Assembly: GCA_030123805.1 (NCBI GenBank)
Contig: JASJXV010000010.1
Coordinates: 1-45,790, forward strand
Length of the DNA: 45,790 nucleotides
Direction of reading: 5' to 3'
Source of the DNA: Gammaproteobacteria bacterium
GTDB taxonomy: Bacteria > Pseudomonadota > Gammaproteobacteria > Pseudomonadales > Azotimanducaceae
Part shown: positions 34,052-41,975 of the stretch, piece by piece
How positions within the stretch are numbered: the stretch's first letter is position 1
How the letters are laid out: each line of letters begins with the position of its first letter
Made by a program: the position numbers and the translations under genes
Notes under the pieces: model-generated
Told to the model about the DNA's origin: nothing
Databases searched by the model: none
Seen by the model: only the letters and a program-made list of their open reading frames with translations

Positions 34052-35629
34052 TCAATGTTCTCTGGTAGCATGAAACTTGATATCCGGCCACCTTTCCTCT
34101 GTCAAGGCTAAATTGACCCGGGTCGGTGCGAGATAGGTCAAATGGCCGCCGCTATCTATTGCCAGGTTGTTTTCTGCCTTTCTCCTGAATTCTGCCAGCA
34201 TCAATGCATCGTCACACTCTACCCAACGGGCAGTATTCACAGGGACAGGCTCATACCGACAATCCACCTTGTATTCATCCTTCAAACGATAGGCAACAAC
34301 ATCGAACTGCAGTATGCCCACAGCACCCACTATCAGATCATTGCTGTTTAATGGCATAAAAACCTGGGTTGCTCCCTCTTCAGAAAGCTGCGTCAATCCT
34401 GCTCTTAGCTGCTTGCTTTTAAGCGGATCCAGAAGCTGCACACGTCTGAAGAGCTCGGGCGCAAAGTGAGGAATGCCCAGGAACTTGTACTCTTCCCCTG
34501 CGGTGAAAGTATCGCCAATCTGAATAGTCCCGTGGTTGTGCAGCCCAATAATGTCCCCTGACCAGGCTTGCTCTGCATGCAATCGTGCACCCGCCAGAAA
34601 TGTCACGGCATCGCTGATTCTGATCTCCTTGCCAATACGCACATGTTTCATCTTCATACCCTTCTGATAGGAACCCGAACAGATCCGCATAAAAGCGATG
34701 CGGTCCCTGTGCTTCGGATCCATATTCGCCTGTATCTTGAAAACAAATCCGGAAAATTTTTCATCGTAGGCTGATATTATGGACCGATCTGTCTCTCTGT
34801 CTCTGGGTACCGGTGAATACTCGACAAAACCATTCAGCATTTCCTGAACACCAAAATTGTGCAACGCAGTGCCAAAATAAACAGGCGTCAGCTTGCCATC
34901 CAGGTATTCCTGTATATCAAACTCATGGCTGGCCCCCCGCACCAGTTCTACCTCATCCACCAGTTCATCAAGCATGTCGCCAAGTGCAGCCCTGGCTGCT
35001 TCGGTGTGCAGTCCACTAATAATCTTAAAATCGGGTATACCATCTGATTTGTTCTGCTCGTAGAGATGTATTTCATCATCATACAGATGGTAGATGCCCT
35101 TGAATCTCGCACCCATACCGATGGGCCAGGTAATGGGCGCACACTTGATCTTAAGAATTTCCTCTGTTTCATCGAGAAGCTCAATCGGGTCCCTGATTTC
35201 CCGATCCAGTTTGTTGATGAACGACACGATGGGAGTATCCCGTAAACGGCATACTTCCATCAGTTTTATGGTGCGTGCTTCAACACCTTTTGAACCATCC
35301 AGAACCATTAATACAGAATCTACCGCTGTCAGGGTCCTGTAAGTATCTTCGGAAAAATCTTCATGACCTGGTGTATCCAGCAAATTCACGACTCGACCCT
35401 TGTAGGGAAATTGCATGACAGAAGTGGTCACCGAGATACCGCGCTCTTTTTCCATCTCCATCCAGTCGGAGGTTACATACCGGCCTGATTTACGACCTTT
35501 GACGGTACCGGCTAATTGAATGGCTTTGCCGAATAGCAACAATTTTTCCGTAATAGTGGTCTTACCGGCATCCGGGTGTGAGATGATTGCGAAAGTACGC
35601 CGCTGGTTTACTTGTTCCTGGATAGTCAT
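34052..35629 (-). CDS. prfC: Peptide chain release factor 3
   Basis: This 525-residue translational GTPase removes RF1/RF2 from the ribosome after termination. G1 is [10 protein letters not shown]3 DTPGHED and G4 NKLDRE. RF3-specific segments such as [24 protein letters not shown] and the C-terminal REH are present. The start is at [13 protein letters not shown] (35629), matching the family; the longer frame to 35689 is not conserved. It is near rimI and a holD-like gene, as in enterobacteria. Confidence 0.97.
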   Translation of the reverse strand: MTIQEQVNQRRTFAIISHPDAGKTTITEKLLLFGKAIQLAGTVKGRKSGRYVTSDWMEMEKERGISVTTSVMQFPYKGRVVNLLDTPGHEDFSEDTYRTLTAVDSVLMVLDGSKGVEARTIKLMEVCRLRDTPIVSFINKLDREIRDPIELLDETEEILKIKCAPITWPIGMGARFKGIYHLYDDEIHLYEQNKSDGIPDFKIISGLHTEAARAALGDMLDELVDEVELVRGASHEFDIQEYLDGKLTPVYFGTALHNFGVQEMLNGFVEYSPVPRDRETDRSIISAYDEKFSGFVFKIQANMDPKHRDRIAFMRICSGSYQKGMKMKHVRIGKEIRISDAVTFLAGARLHAEQAWSGDIIGLHNHGTIQIGDTFTAGEEYKFLGIPHFAPELFRRVQLLDPLKSKQLRAGLTQLSEEGATQVFMPLNSNDLIVGAVGILQFDVVAYRLKDEYKVDCRYEPVPVNTARWVECDDALMLAEFRRKAENNLAIDSGGHLTYLAPTRVNLALTEERWPDIKFHATREH

Positions 35630-36057
35630 TGATGCCTGGTCACGAATCTCGGGAGCGGGCATTATACAGACAGCGTGATAGTTTGCCACTCACAGAAACA
35701 TTCCCACTGCCCTTTCCGGGACGTCGGACAGCGCGAGGAGTCTGTCGGACTTAGGGTTATCCTACTGCGGCGATTGGAAACCGGCCTATTTTTCTGCTCA
35801 TTTTCGTTACATGGGTCCACTATTCGCCTCCAATAACCAAACAACCAGCCGGGATGCCGTATCACCCGATTTCCCGCTGCGGCGGACCGCACCGTCCTCG
35901 CCACGGACACCTGAGTCCGACAGACTCCTGGCCGCGATATCTTCTATGGATACATCATCTGGCGGTATGGAATTTGCGGGATCGGACCCGTTGCGCCATC
36001 ATACGGGCGGTCCTGGCGTCGATTGGTGCAAAAGTGAGCCTGAAAAGGTGCTGTTCT
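35630..36057. other. Gene-poor region with inverted-repeat element
   Basis: This 428-base gap between prfC and rimI has no supported gene. It contains a perfect 16-bp inverted repeat, AGGAGTCTGTCGGACT (35736-35751) and its complement (35914-35929), 162 bases apart. Imperfect inverted matches continue inward on both sides, and CCTACTGCGG at 35761-35770 matches part of the dispersed repeat copy at 13826-13835. Confidence 0.6.
35736..35929. repeat. 194-bp segment bounded by a 16-bp perfect inverted repeat
   Basis: The arms are identical when one is reversed and complemented. The core encodes no transposase. It could be a MITE-like element or two copies of one intergenic repeat in opposite orientation. 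No flanking target duplication was evident. Confidence 0.55.
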
Positions 36058-36511
36058 TTACAATAAATCTCGCGTCAGCACCAGGGCATCTTCACGGCCC
36101 TGTTCGGCAGGATAGTAGCCTTTCTTCACTCCGACCTGGTTGAATCCCATCGACATATACAATTTATACGCAATCAAATTGGAAGGTCGAACTTCGAGAT
36201 AGACGCGTTCAGCTTCTCGTTTCGCCGCCTGAAGCAGCAAATGCTCAACCATGCGTCGCCCCCAGGCCGGAACGCTGATATTCAGCCCGTACACACACAT
36301 TCAACAGGTGGCATTCCCCTGCTGCGACGTTGAGGATTCCGTGTCCGATCAGGTTGCCTTCCCGTTCCATCACCCAGCAATCGTAGTTCGATTCGAGACA
36401 ATCAGAAAATACACCCAGCGTCCACGGGTTGAAGTATGCACTATTCTCATTCGACACGACGGCGGGAAGATCTGCCATGGTCATATTGCGGAACAGGACT
36501 CGACTTGTCAT
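36058..36511 (-). pseudogene. rimI: Ribosomal-protein-alanine acetyltransferase RimI, split by a frameshift
   Basis: Two overlapping frames together give a full RimI GNAT protein. The first (36511 to 36245) ends HLLNVCVRAEYQRSGLG then goes out of frame. The second, from about 36258 to 36058, continues RRMVEHLLLQAAKREAE, LEVRPSN, YMSMGFNQVGVKKGYYP and GREDALVL. Removing one G from the five-G run (plus strand C-run 36259-36263) restores GLGRRMVEHL. This is a true frameshift mutation, slippage or a sequence error. RimI acetylates the N-terminus of ribosomal protein S18. It starts 3 bases after the HolD-like gene, as in enterobacterial holD-rimI. Confidence 0.85.
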
Positions 36512-36514
36512 AGA

Positions 36515-37084
36515 TCACTTCCCCAATCCCAGTTCCTGCATTTTTGGCCACAGCGATCTTTTAGAGATCGGATCTTTGAGTAGCACATCCACACCCATCA
36601 CTGCGATCGCACGCCTGCCCAGAAATCGGGTGGTTTTCATTGCACCTGTTTGTTCGCCGAACAACAAACGCCGGGCGACTTCACCCATCACCACGAGGCA
36701 GGTACTGCTGTCACCGATGAGCTGACCAACCCGCTTGCGGAGCACCTGAGATGGGTCTCCCCTGGAAGACCGGGACCAGTCTTCTCTGTACAGTTGTCTC
36801 TGAGTAGTCGCGACTCCTATCGAGAGCGCTAAATCATCCAATAAACTCTGATGTTCCGAAGCAAGTGTTTCAACAGGCTCAGCAAGATCAAAGATCATCA
36901 AACACCCGGGATATTGCAGCATGCGAATATTGAACGACGATATCGCACCAGCCGATGATATTTCTGCAGTTTCAGACACAGGAACAGAATCTGGTAGATC
37001 AGTATTCTGCACTATCGATTTGCTATACCAAACCTCAATTCCCATGGCTTCAAGGTATTTCCCGCGTAACGAGTCAGGCATCAT
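36515..37084 (-). CDS. Diverged HolD-like protein (DNA polymerase III psi subunit candidate)
   Basis: This 189-residue protein has the N-terminal YLEAMGIEVWYSK segment, which resembles the psi signature (R..L..LGI..W..R), and a terminal DPISKRSLWPKMQEL that resembles the HolD ending. The middle (LVVMGEVARRLLFGEQ) looks like a small alpha/beta domain and is longer than E. coli HolD (137 aa). The position directly upstream of rimI, with prfC beyond, matches E. coli holD-rimI-yjjG-prfC. A HolC (chi) partner is encoded at 12.6 kb. Synteny is the main support. Confidence 0.55.
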   Translation of the reverse strand: MMPDSLRGKYLEAMGIEVWYSKSIVQNTDLPDSVPVSETAEISSAGAISSFNIRMLQYPGCLMIFDLAEPVETLASEHQSLLDDLALSIGVATTQRQLYREDWSRSSRGDPSQVLRKRVGQLIGDSSTCLVVMGEVARRLLFGEQTGAMKTTRFLGRRAIAVMGVDVLLKDPISKRSLWPKMQELGLGK

Positions 37085-37442
37085 AGACGTATATGTACAT
37101 TGTTTGGACTCAGGAAATTATAGCTATTCACCTGAGTTAATTCATCACATGAAATGCGTCTGTCTGTGGTTCTTTTTGGATAGTCATGTTTATTATTACA
37201 TGCCTTCACGCAAACCAATTCATATTCCCGATCCGGGTTAGCGCATTAATTGATATCTCTTTACACAGTGAAGAATTTGCAGCCACAACTGGTGCTTGTT
37301 CCAGACACTGTAATCCTGTGCGTCGCTTCCCTGATTCAACCCTCGGGTGAGGGCGCCGCATTAGCCAACAAATCTAAACAGTTGTGACAAGATCGATCCA
37401 CGTTGAATTCAATTTCAATCGGATCTATTGGTTAACAAGCCC
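37085..37442. other. Intergenic region without a convincing gene
   Basis: This 358-base stretch lies between the HolD-like gene and tesB. It contains a small hairpin CCCTC/GAGGG (37340-37344, 37349-37353), which could end tesB transcription though no T-run follows. A promoter for the HolD-like gene is expected but not clearly visible. Confidence 0.45.
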
Positions 37443-38297
37443 CTAACTTATTTGCCGGATTAATCCCTCCTGCGCTACAGACGCAACCAGAATGCCATCT
37501 CTTGTATACATACTGCCACGGTTAAAGCCCCTGGCACCTCCGGAAGTCGGACTATCCTGGACGAACAGAATCCATTCATCTGCCCTAAAGGTTCGATGAA
37601 ACCACATGGCATGATCCAGACTGGCAGTCATCATACCGCTCATGAACGATTTTCCGTGCGGTAACATGCAGGTAGACAGGATTCCCATATCCGATGCGTA
37701 AGCCAGAACGCACTGATGCACATAAATATCATCCGGCAGAGGATCGGCTGCTCGCAACCAGGTATGTTGCAATGGCGGCCTTTTCTCGGGTTTCGCATAG
37801 TTATACGGCTCAACCCTTCGCATATCGATAGGTCGATCCCTGTCCAGCATCTGCTTCATCTCGGGCGATCCCGCATCAACCATGTTCTTGAACATCTCTG
37901 TTTCCGACGGGAGGTCTTCCGGTGCCGGTACATCCGGCATCTCTATCTGATGACTCAATCCTTCCTCTGCTTTCTGAAAAGATATGGACATATTGAATAT
38001 GGCTTCCCCTTTCTGGATCGCTACCACACGACGAGTGGTAAAACTCTTGCCATCTCTGATTCGATCAACATCGTAAATTATGGGATGTTCCAGATCTCCG
38101 GGTCGGAGAAAATAACCATGTAATGAGTGAGCAGCTCTGTCTTCTACCGTACGCGAAGCAGCTACGAGCGCCTGACCAATCACCTGCCCCCCGAAAACCC
38201 GAGGACTTCCCATCACCACATTTGTGCCTCTGAACAGGTTGGTCTCGATCCGCTCAAGATCAAGGTGATCAAGTACTGACTTGAGAATGCCACTCAT
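37443..38297 (-). CDS. tesB: Acyl-CoA thioesterase II
   Basis: This 284-residue double-hotdog thioesterase hydrolyses medium- and long-chain acyl-CoA. Conserved segments are FRGTNVVMGSPRVFGGQVIGQAL, HGYFLRPGD, IIYDVDRIRDGKSFTTRRV, DHAMWFHRTF and the C-terminal VASVAQEGLIR. Start MSGILKSVLDHLDLERIE at 38297 matches E. coli TesB (286 aa); the frame extends to 38363 without conservation. It is a single-gene unit. Confidence 0.95.
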   Translation of the reverse strand: MSGILKSVLDHLDLERIETNLFRGTNVVMGSPRVFGGQVIGQALVAASRTVEDRAAHSLHGYFLRPGDLEHPIIYDVDRIRDGKSFTTRRVVAIQKGEAIFNMSISFQKAEEGLSHQIEMPDVPAPEDLPSETEMFKNMVDAGSPEMKQMLDRDRPIDMRRVEPYNYAKPEKRPPLQHTWLRAADPLPDDIYVHQCVLAYASDMGILSTCMLPHGKSFMSGMMTASLDHAMWFHRTFRADEWILFVQDSPTSGGARGFNRGSMYTRDGILVASVAQEGLIRQIS

Positions 38298-38512
38298 TAT
38301 AAAGATTGCCTTTTTTAAAATAAAATCGAATATATGCTGGGGAATCAACTCTTCCAGATCCAACTTACGCTGGCGGACGATTGAAGTGCAAATTATAACT
38401 GAATGTAACTGAAACAGCCCAAATTAAAACTCCGAGTGATGCAGAAATAGCCACTAAGGCAGGGATTGGGTCGCGTAGACACCTCGGGACTACTGAAGTT
38501 CGATTTTGGTTG

Positions 38513-38542
38513 TTGAAGCGATATAACTGCTTGGCGTATAAT
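38513..38542 (+). promoter_or_regulatory. Promoter of the SlyA-like regulator / efflux operon
   Basis: TTGAAG (38513-38518) and a perfect TATAAT (38537-38542) are separated by 18 bases. The expected start site near 38549 lies just upstream of the SlyA-type box at 38557-38568, so binding there would block initiation or early elongation. Confidence 0.6.
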
Positions 38543-38556
38543 TAGATTCCTAAATG

Positions 38557-38568
38557 TTAGCTTGCTAA
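38557..38568. promoter_or_regulatory. SlyA-type operator
   Basis: TTAGCTTGCTAA is a perfect palindrome and the reverse complement of TTAGCAAGCTAA, the published SlyA consensus. It lies 29 bases before the ATG of a SlyA-like MarR gene, which points to autoregulation of the downstream efflux genes. Confidence 0.75.
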
Positions 38569-38596
38569 TTATTTCAATTGAGTGCTATATAATATT

Positions 38597-39091
38597 ATGC
38601 CTGATACCACTATGACTAAAACCCCAATGATGGAAAAACCGAGGGCAGTATACCGCCCGTCGATAGCCCGGGAAGACTTTGTATTCAAGCTGTTCCGGGC
38701 ACGCAACAAAATGCGGCTGGAACTGGATTCGGTATTCAAACCGCTTGGGGTCACTGATGCGACCTGGCGAGTACTTTTTTTCCTCTACAAATCAAGTGAA
38801 GACATCATGCAAAAGGACCTTGCCAATGAACTGGGAATTGAGGGGCCGACACTGGTTCGATTACTGGACAAGTTAGAGGATCAGGATCTTATTGTACGCA
38901 AGCTTGCGGTGCACGACCGGAGGGGAAAAACTGTGCATCTGACGGATTCAGCCGAACCCGTGCTTTCCCAATTGCTTGATATCGCTGCCAGCACCAGAAC
39001 GCGAATACTTGCTGATATTTCTGATGAGGATCTGGAAACCTGCGTAAGAGTACTCGATCGAATCCTGGCACCAGCAATTGGCAGGGAGTAA
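38597..39091 (+). CDS. SlyA-like MarR-family regulator of the adjacent efflux operon
   Basis: This is a protein of about 164 residues with a MarR winged helix. Recognition helix region ELGIEGPTLVRLLDKLEDQDLI is close to SlyA ([21 protein letters not shown]), and the wing has DRRGKTVHLT. MarR/SlyA proteins repress efflux or stress genes and are released by small aromatic ligands. The ATG at 38597 is preferred; GTG at 38582 and ATG at 38612 are alternatives, none with a strong ribosome-binding site. The next gene begins 4 bases after its stop. Confidence 0.9.
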   Translation: MPDTTMTKTPMMEKPRAVYRPSIAREDFVFKLFRARNKMRLELDSVFKPLGVTDATWRVLFFLYKSSEDIMQKDLANELGIEGPTLVRLLDKLEDQDLIVRKLAVHDRRGKTVHLTDSAEPVLSQLLDIAASTRTRILADISDEDLETCVRVLDRILAPAIGRE

Positions 39092-39095
39092 TGAC

Positions 39096-40238
39096 ATGTC
39101 TGCACAACTAAAAGAAATCGCCGCGGAAAGCATTGCCCCCGGTAGCCAATTACCCGCAAGACCTTCCATGTACAACAAGACCAATATAACTGCCACGCTC
39201 ATCCTGATTATGAGTACTTTATGGCTGGCAAACTGGTTCTACCAACGGGCTGGCCATGTTTACGTTTCAGATGCCCGAATTGCCTCTACCATGATTGCTG
39301 TCAGTAGCCGTATCTCAGGCTGGATAGACGAATTTCCGGTTGAAGAAGGCCAGTTTGTACGAGTCGATTCCGTACTCGCCAGGATTGACCAGCGGGAGGC
39401 CAGGCTTCGATTAGCGGAACTGGACGCACAACTGAAAACCATCGAAGCGGAGTACGCACAAGTCGAGTCCCAGAAACACCTGGTGGCACGGCAAGCAGAT
39501 ACCCGACTCGAAGCACAGAGATCAAAATTCAGGGCTGCAGAAGCTGCCTTGTCAGAGGTGAAGGTTACGCTCGCCCAGACAGAAAGCGACTGGCAACGTG
39601 CCCGGTTATTGCTTGACGAACAGATCATCAGCCGCGAAATTTGGGAAAGCCGGAAATCTGACTTTGAACGCGGCAGGGAGCAGAGAAACCGCATGGACGC
39701 GGAAGTCGCTATTGCCAGCGCCGCTTTATTGGAAGCTGAAGCAAACCTGGCACGGGTTGACGTTCTGGAAAACCAACTGAAGATAATTACCAACAAAATA
39801 GCGGTGGCGAATAGCAAGCGCGATCAGTTACTCCTGAATCTGGATGACCATATTATTCGCAGTTCCATTAATGGCTATATCGACGAGACGTTTGTCAATG
39901 CGGGAGAATACGTTTCCCGGGGTCAACGTATACTGGTTTCACATGACCCGGACAACATCTGGATCAAAGCGAACGTCAAGGAAACCGAGATCCGACACAT
40001 TCAGGTCGGCACACCGGTAAACATATTGGTAGATGCGTACCCAGACCGGGTTTTCAGGGGTGAAGTTTCCAGTATCGGCAATGCAGCGACCAGTCAATTT
40101 GCGTTACTTCCCAATCCCAACCCGAGCGGGAATTTCACCAAGATCACACAACGAGTTGAGGTTCATGTGTCTATCGATCAGATAGACAATTTGCTCAAAC
40201 CAGGCATGATGGTGGAACTGGAATTTGACAGCAGCTAA
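39096..40238 (+). CDS. EmrA/HlyD-type membrane fusion protein
   Basis: This 380-residue periplasmic adaptor has a single membrane anchor (about residues 24-42, TLILIMSTLWLANWF). A barrel-sandwich half-lipoyl motif VSSRISGWIDEFPVEEGQFV follows, then a ~130-residue coiled coil rich in Ala, Glu and Gln. A second lipoyl half (DDHIIRSSINGYIDETFVNAGEYV) and a beta barrel complete it. It would bridge the MFS pump and a TolC channel. GGGAG stands 7 bases before the ATG. It overlaps the MFS gene by 14 bases. Confidence 0.92.
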   Translation: MSAQLKEIAAESIAPGSQLPARPSMYNKTNITATLILIMSTLWLANWFYQRAGHVYVSDARIASTMIAVSSRISGWIDEFPVEEGQFVRVDSVLARIDQREARLRLAELDAQLKTIEAEYAQVESQKHLVARQADTRLEAQRSKFRAAEAALSEVKVTLAQTESDWQRARLLLDEQIISREIWESRKSDFERGREQRNRMDAEVAIASAALLEAEANLARVDVLENQLKIITNKIAVANSKRDQLLLNLDDHIIRSSINGYIDETFVNAGEYVSRGQRILVSHDPDNIWIKANVKETEIRHIQVGTPVNILVDAYPDRVFRGEVSSIGNAATSQFALLPNPNPSGNFTKITQRVEVHVSIDQIDNLLKPGMMVELEFDSS

Positions 40239-41808
40239 CCAAAGCAGAATACCAGATGGCATAGAGGCATCTCCTGCCATAATTGAAATGTTTGAGATCT
40301 ATGGCCGGAACTACCGGTGGTTTGCGGTCCTGACGGTGATGCTGACGATGTTCAGCACATTGCTCTCAAGCACCATTATCAGTGTTGCCATACCGGAAAT
40401 TATGGGGTCGTTTGGCGTCACGCAGAATGAAGCGCAATGGCTGTCTACCGGCTTTCTGGCAGCGGGAACAATCACCATGCTGTTATCTTCCTGGGCGGTT
40501 AACGTTCTGGGAATGCGGATTATTTTTGCGTTGTCAATGACCATATTCCTCGTTGCCACCATTATCGGCGGAATTGCACCATCCATTGAAGTTTTGATTA
40601 TAGCCCGTACCGTGCAGGGAGCAGCATCAGGCTTCATCATGCCAATCGCAATGTTGATTAACTATCAGGTGTTTCCTGCACAAAACCGCGGCATGGCCAT
40701 GGGCATATTCGGGGTGGGAGTCATGCTTGCTCCGGCACTGGGACCCACACTCGGTGGTTACCTGATTGATGCATATAACTGGCGTTATGTTTTTTTTGTT
40801 GGCATTCCTCTCAGTTTGTTGTCCATCCCCATGGCAATGATGTTTATGCCAAATCGGGATCCCCAGGGACCAACACCAGCGTTTGACTGGATCGGAACTT
40901 TACTCATGTCGATATTTCTCGTGGCGCTCCTCACTGGCCTATCGGATTCGCTGGAATATGGATGGGCTTCGGATTACATCGTTACCTGCCTGGCATGTGC
41001 ATTTATCACAGGCGTTTTGTTTATCTGGTGGGAACTTCAGATTGACGATCCCATGCTGGATCTAAGCCTGTTCACCAATCTCAGATTTGTGGCCGCCGCA
41101 ATTGTTACGGTCGTTATCGGTGCCGGTCTGTTTGCATCCACATATCTGCTACCTCTCTTCCTGCAGATTCTTCAGGGCGTGCCAGCACTCGACTCCGGTC
41201 TGATGATGTTGCCAGCCGGTATAGCCATGGCCTTGATGTTTCCAGTTGCAGGTTATATCAGCGACCGGACCCAGCCGCGCAACCTGATTATTCTCGGCCT
41301 GATCTGCTTCGGTTTCTCCTGTTTTGTACTCAGGGATATAAATATCGACACGCCCTTCATTCAATTGATCTACTGGTTCATACTCGGCAGGGTTGGTCTT
41401 GCACTGATCTTTCCGTGTCTCAATGCGGCATCTCTGGATTCGTTACCTTTAAGCCAGCTGAGCCAGGGTTCCGGAGCTGTTAATTTCCTGAGACAACTCG
41501 GTGGCGCCTTCGGTGTAAATGCTGTGGCTATTTTTGTTTCAAGCCGTACCTCCCTGTACAGTGACGAATTGGCAGTCTCACAATCATTCACCTCAAATAC
41601 GCTCGAGATGATTGTTACCTTAAGAGAATTGCTGGCCTCTTACGGGCTGCCTGCGTTATACGAACAAGCCACTACCGGAAGCTTTCTTGCGCGGATCATT
41701 TACAACCAGGCCAGCGTCCTGGCCTTTCGGGATGGGTTTATGGCTATCGGGGTTGTGTTTTTCTTGGCAGTCGTACCTGCCTGGTTCATGAAAGTAGCCA
41801 GGCCATAA
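40225..41808 (+). CDS. DHA2-family (EmrB/QacA) MFS multidrug exporter, 14 helices
   Basis: This protein of up to 527 residues has about 14 membrane helices. Family motifs include LSSTIISVAIPEIMGSFG (variant of motif D1), NEAQWLSTGFLAAGTI and motif C GVGVMLAPALGPTLGGYL, typical of drug/proton antiporters. The start is uncertain: TTG at 40225, inside hlyD, or ATG at 40288. With the EmrA-like adaptor and the SPOR-TolC channel encoded downstream on the opposite strand, it could form a tripartite exporter. Confidence 0.92.
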   Translation: MTAANQSRIPDGIEASPAIIEMFEIYGRNYRWFAVLTVMLTMFSTLLSSTIISVAIPEIMGSFGVTQNEAQWLSTGFLAAGTITMLLSSWAVNVLGMRIIFALSMTIFLVATIIGGIAPSIEVLIIARTVQGAASGFIMPIAMLINYQVFPAQNRGMAMGIFGVGVMLAPALGPTLGGYLIDAYNWRYVFFVGIPLSLLSIPMAMMFMPNRDPQGPTPAFDWIGTLLMSIFLVALLTGLSDSLEYGWASDYIVTCLACAFITGVLFIWWELQIDDPMLDLSLFTNLRFVAAAIVTVVIGAGLFASTYLLPLFLQILQGVPALDSGLMMLPAGIAMALMFPVAGYISDRTQPRNLIILGLICFGFSCFVLRDINIDTPFIQLIYWFILGRVGLALIFPCLNAASLDSLPLSQLSQGSGAVNFLRQLGGAFGVNAVAIFVSSRTSLYSDELAVSQSFTSNTLEMIVTLRELLASYGLPALYEQATTGSFLARIIYNQASVLAFRDGFMAIGVVFFLAVVPAWFMKVARP

Positions 41809-41829
41809 TCTGGTGAAGCCAAATTTTTT

Positions 41830-41937
41830 GCGGCAGCGGTTTGCGACGGTCCGCCGCCGCGGGCAAATCGCGATATAGTCGAAATTTGACGCAGTCAAAC
41901 TTTCGACAGCGGCAGCGGTTTGCGAAGCAAATCGCGA
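41830..41937. repeat. Hairpin-rich direct-repeat element between convergent genes
   Basis: A 17-bp direct repeat, GCGGCAGCGGTTTGCGA, occurs at 41830-41846 and 41909-41925. Each copy is followed by CAAATCGCGA (41864-41873, 41928-41937) and makes a 9-bp stem GCGGTTTGC/GCAAATCGC. Between them lies a third hairpin, GTCGAAA..TTGAC / GTCAA..TTTCGAC (41878-41907). It resembles a REP/BIME-type unit and may terminate transcription from both sides. Confidence 0.75.
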
Positions 41938-41975
41938 GAGCCCCCCAAAAGATATCCTGAACACACCAGGTTCTT

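Noticed and set aside
35662-35910. An 82-codon minus-strand frame upstream of prfC
   Set aside because: It runs through the inverted-repeat element and its residues (Arg- and Ser-rich, no domain) look like translated repeat DNA.
35736-35929. Insertion sequence
   Set aside because: It is too short to encode a transposase, and no target-site duplication was found.
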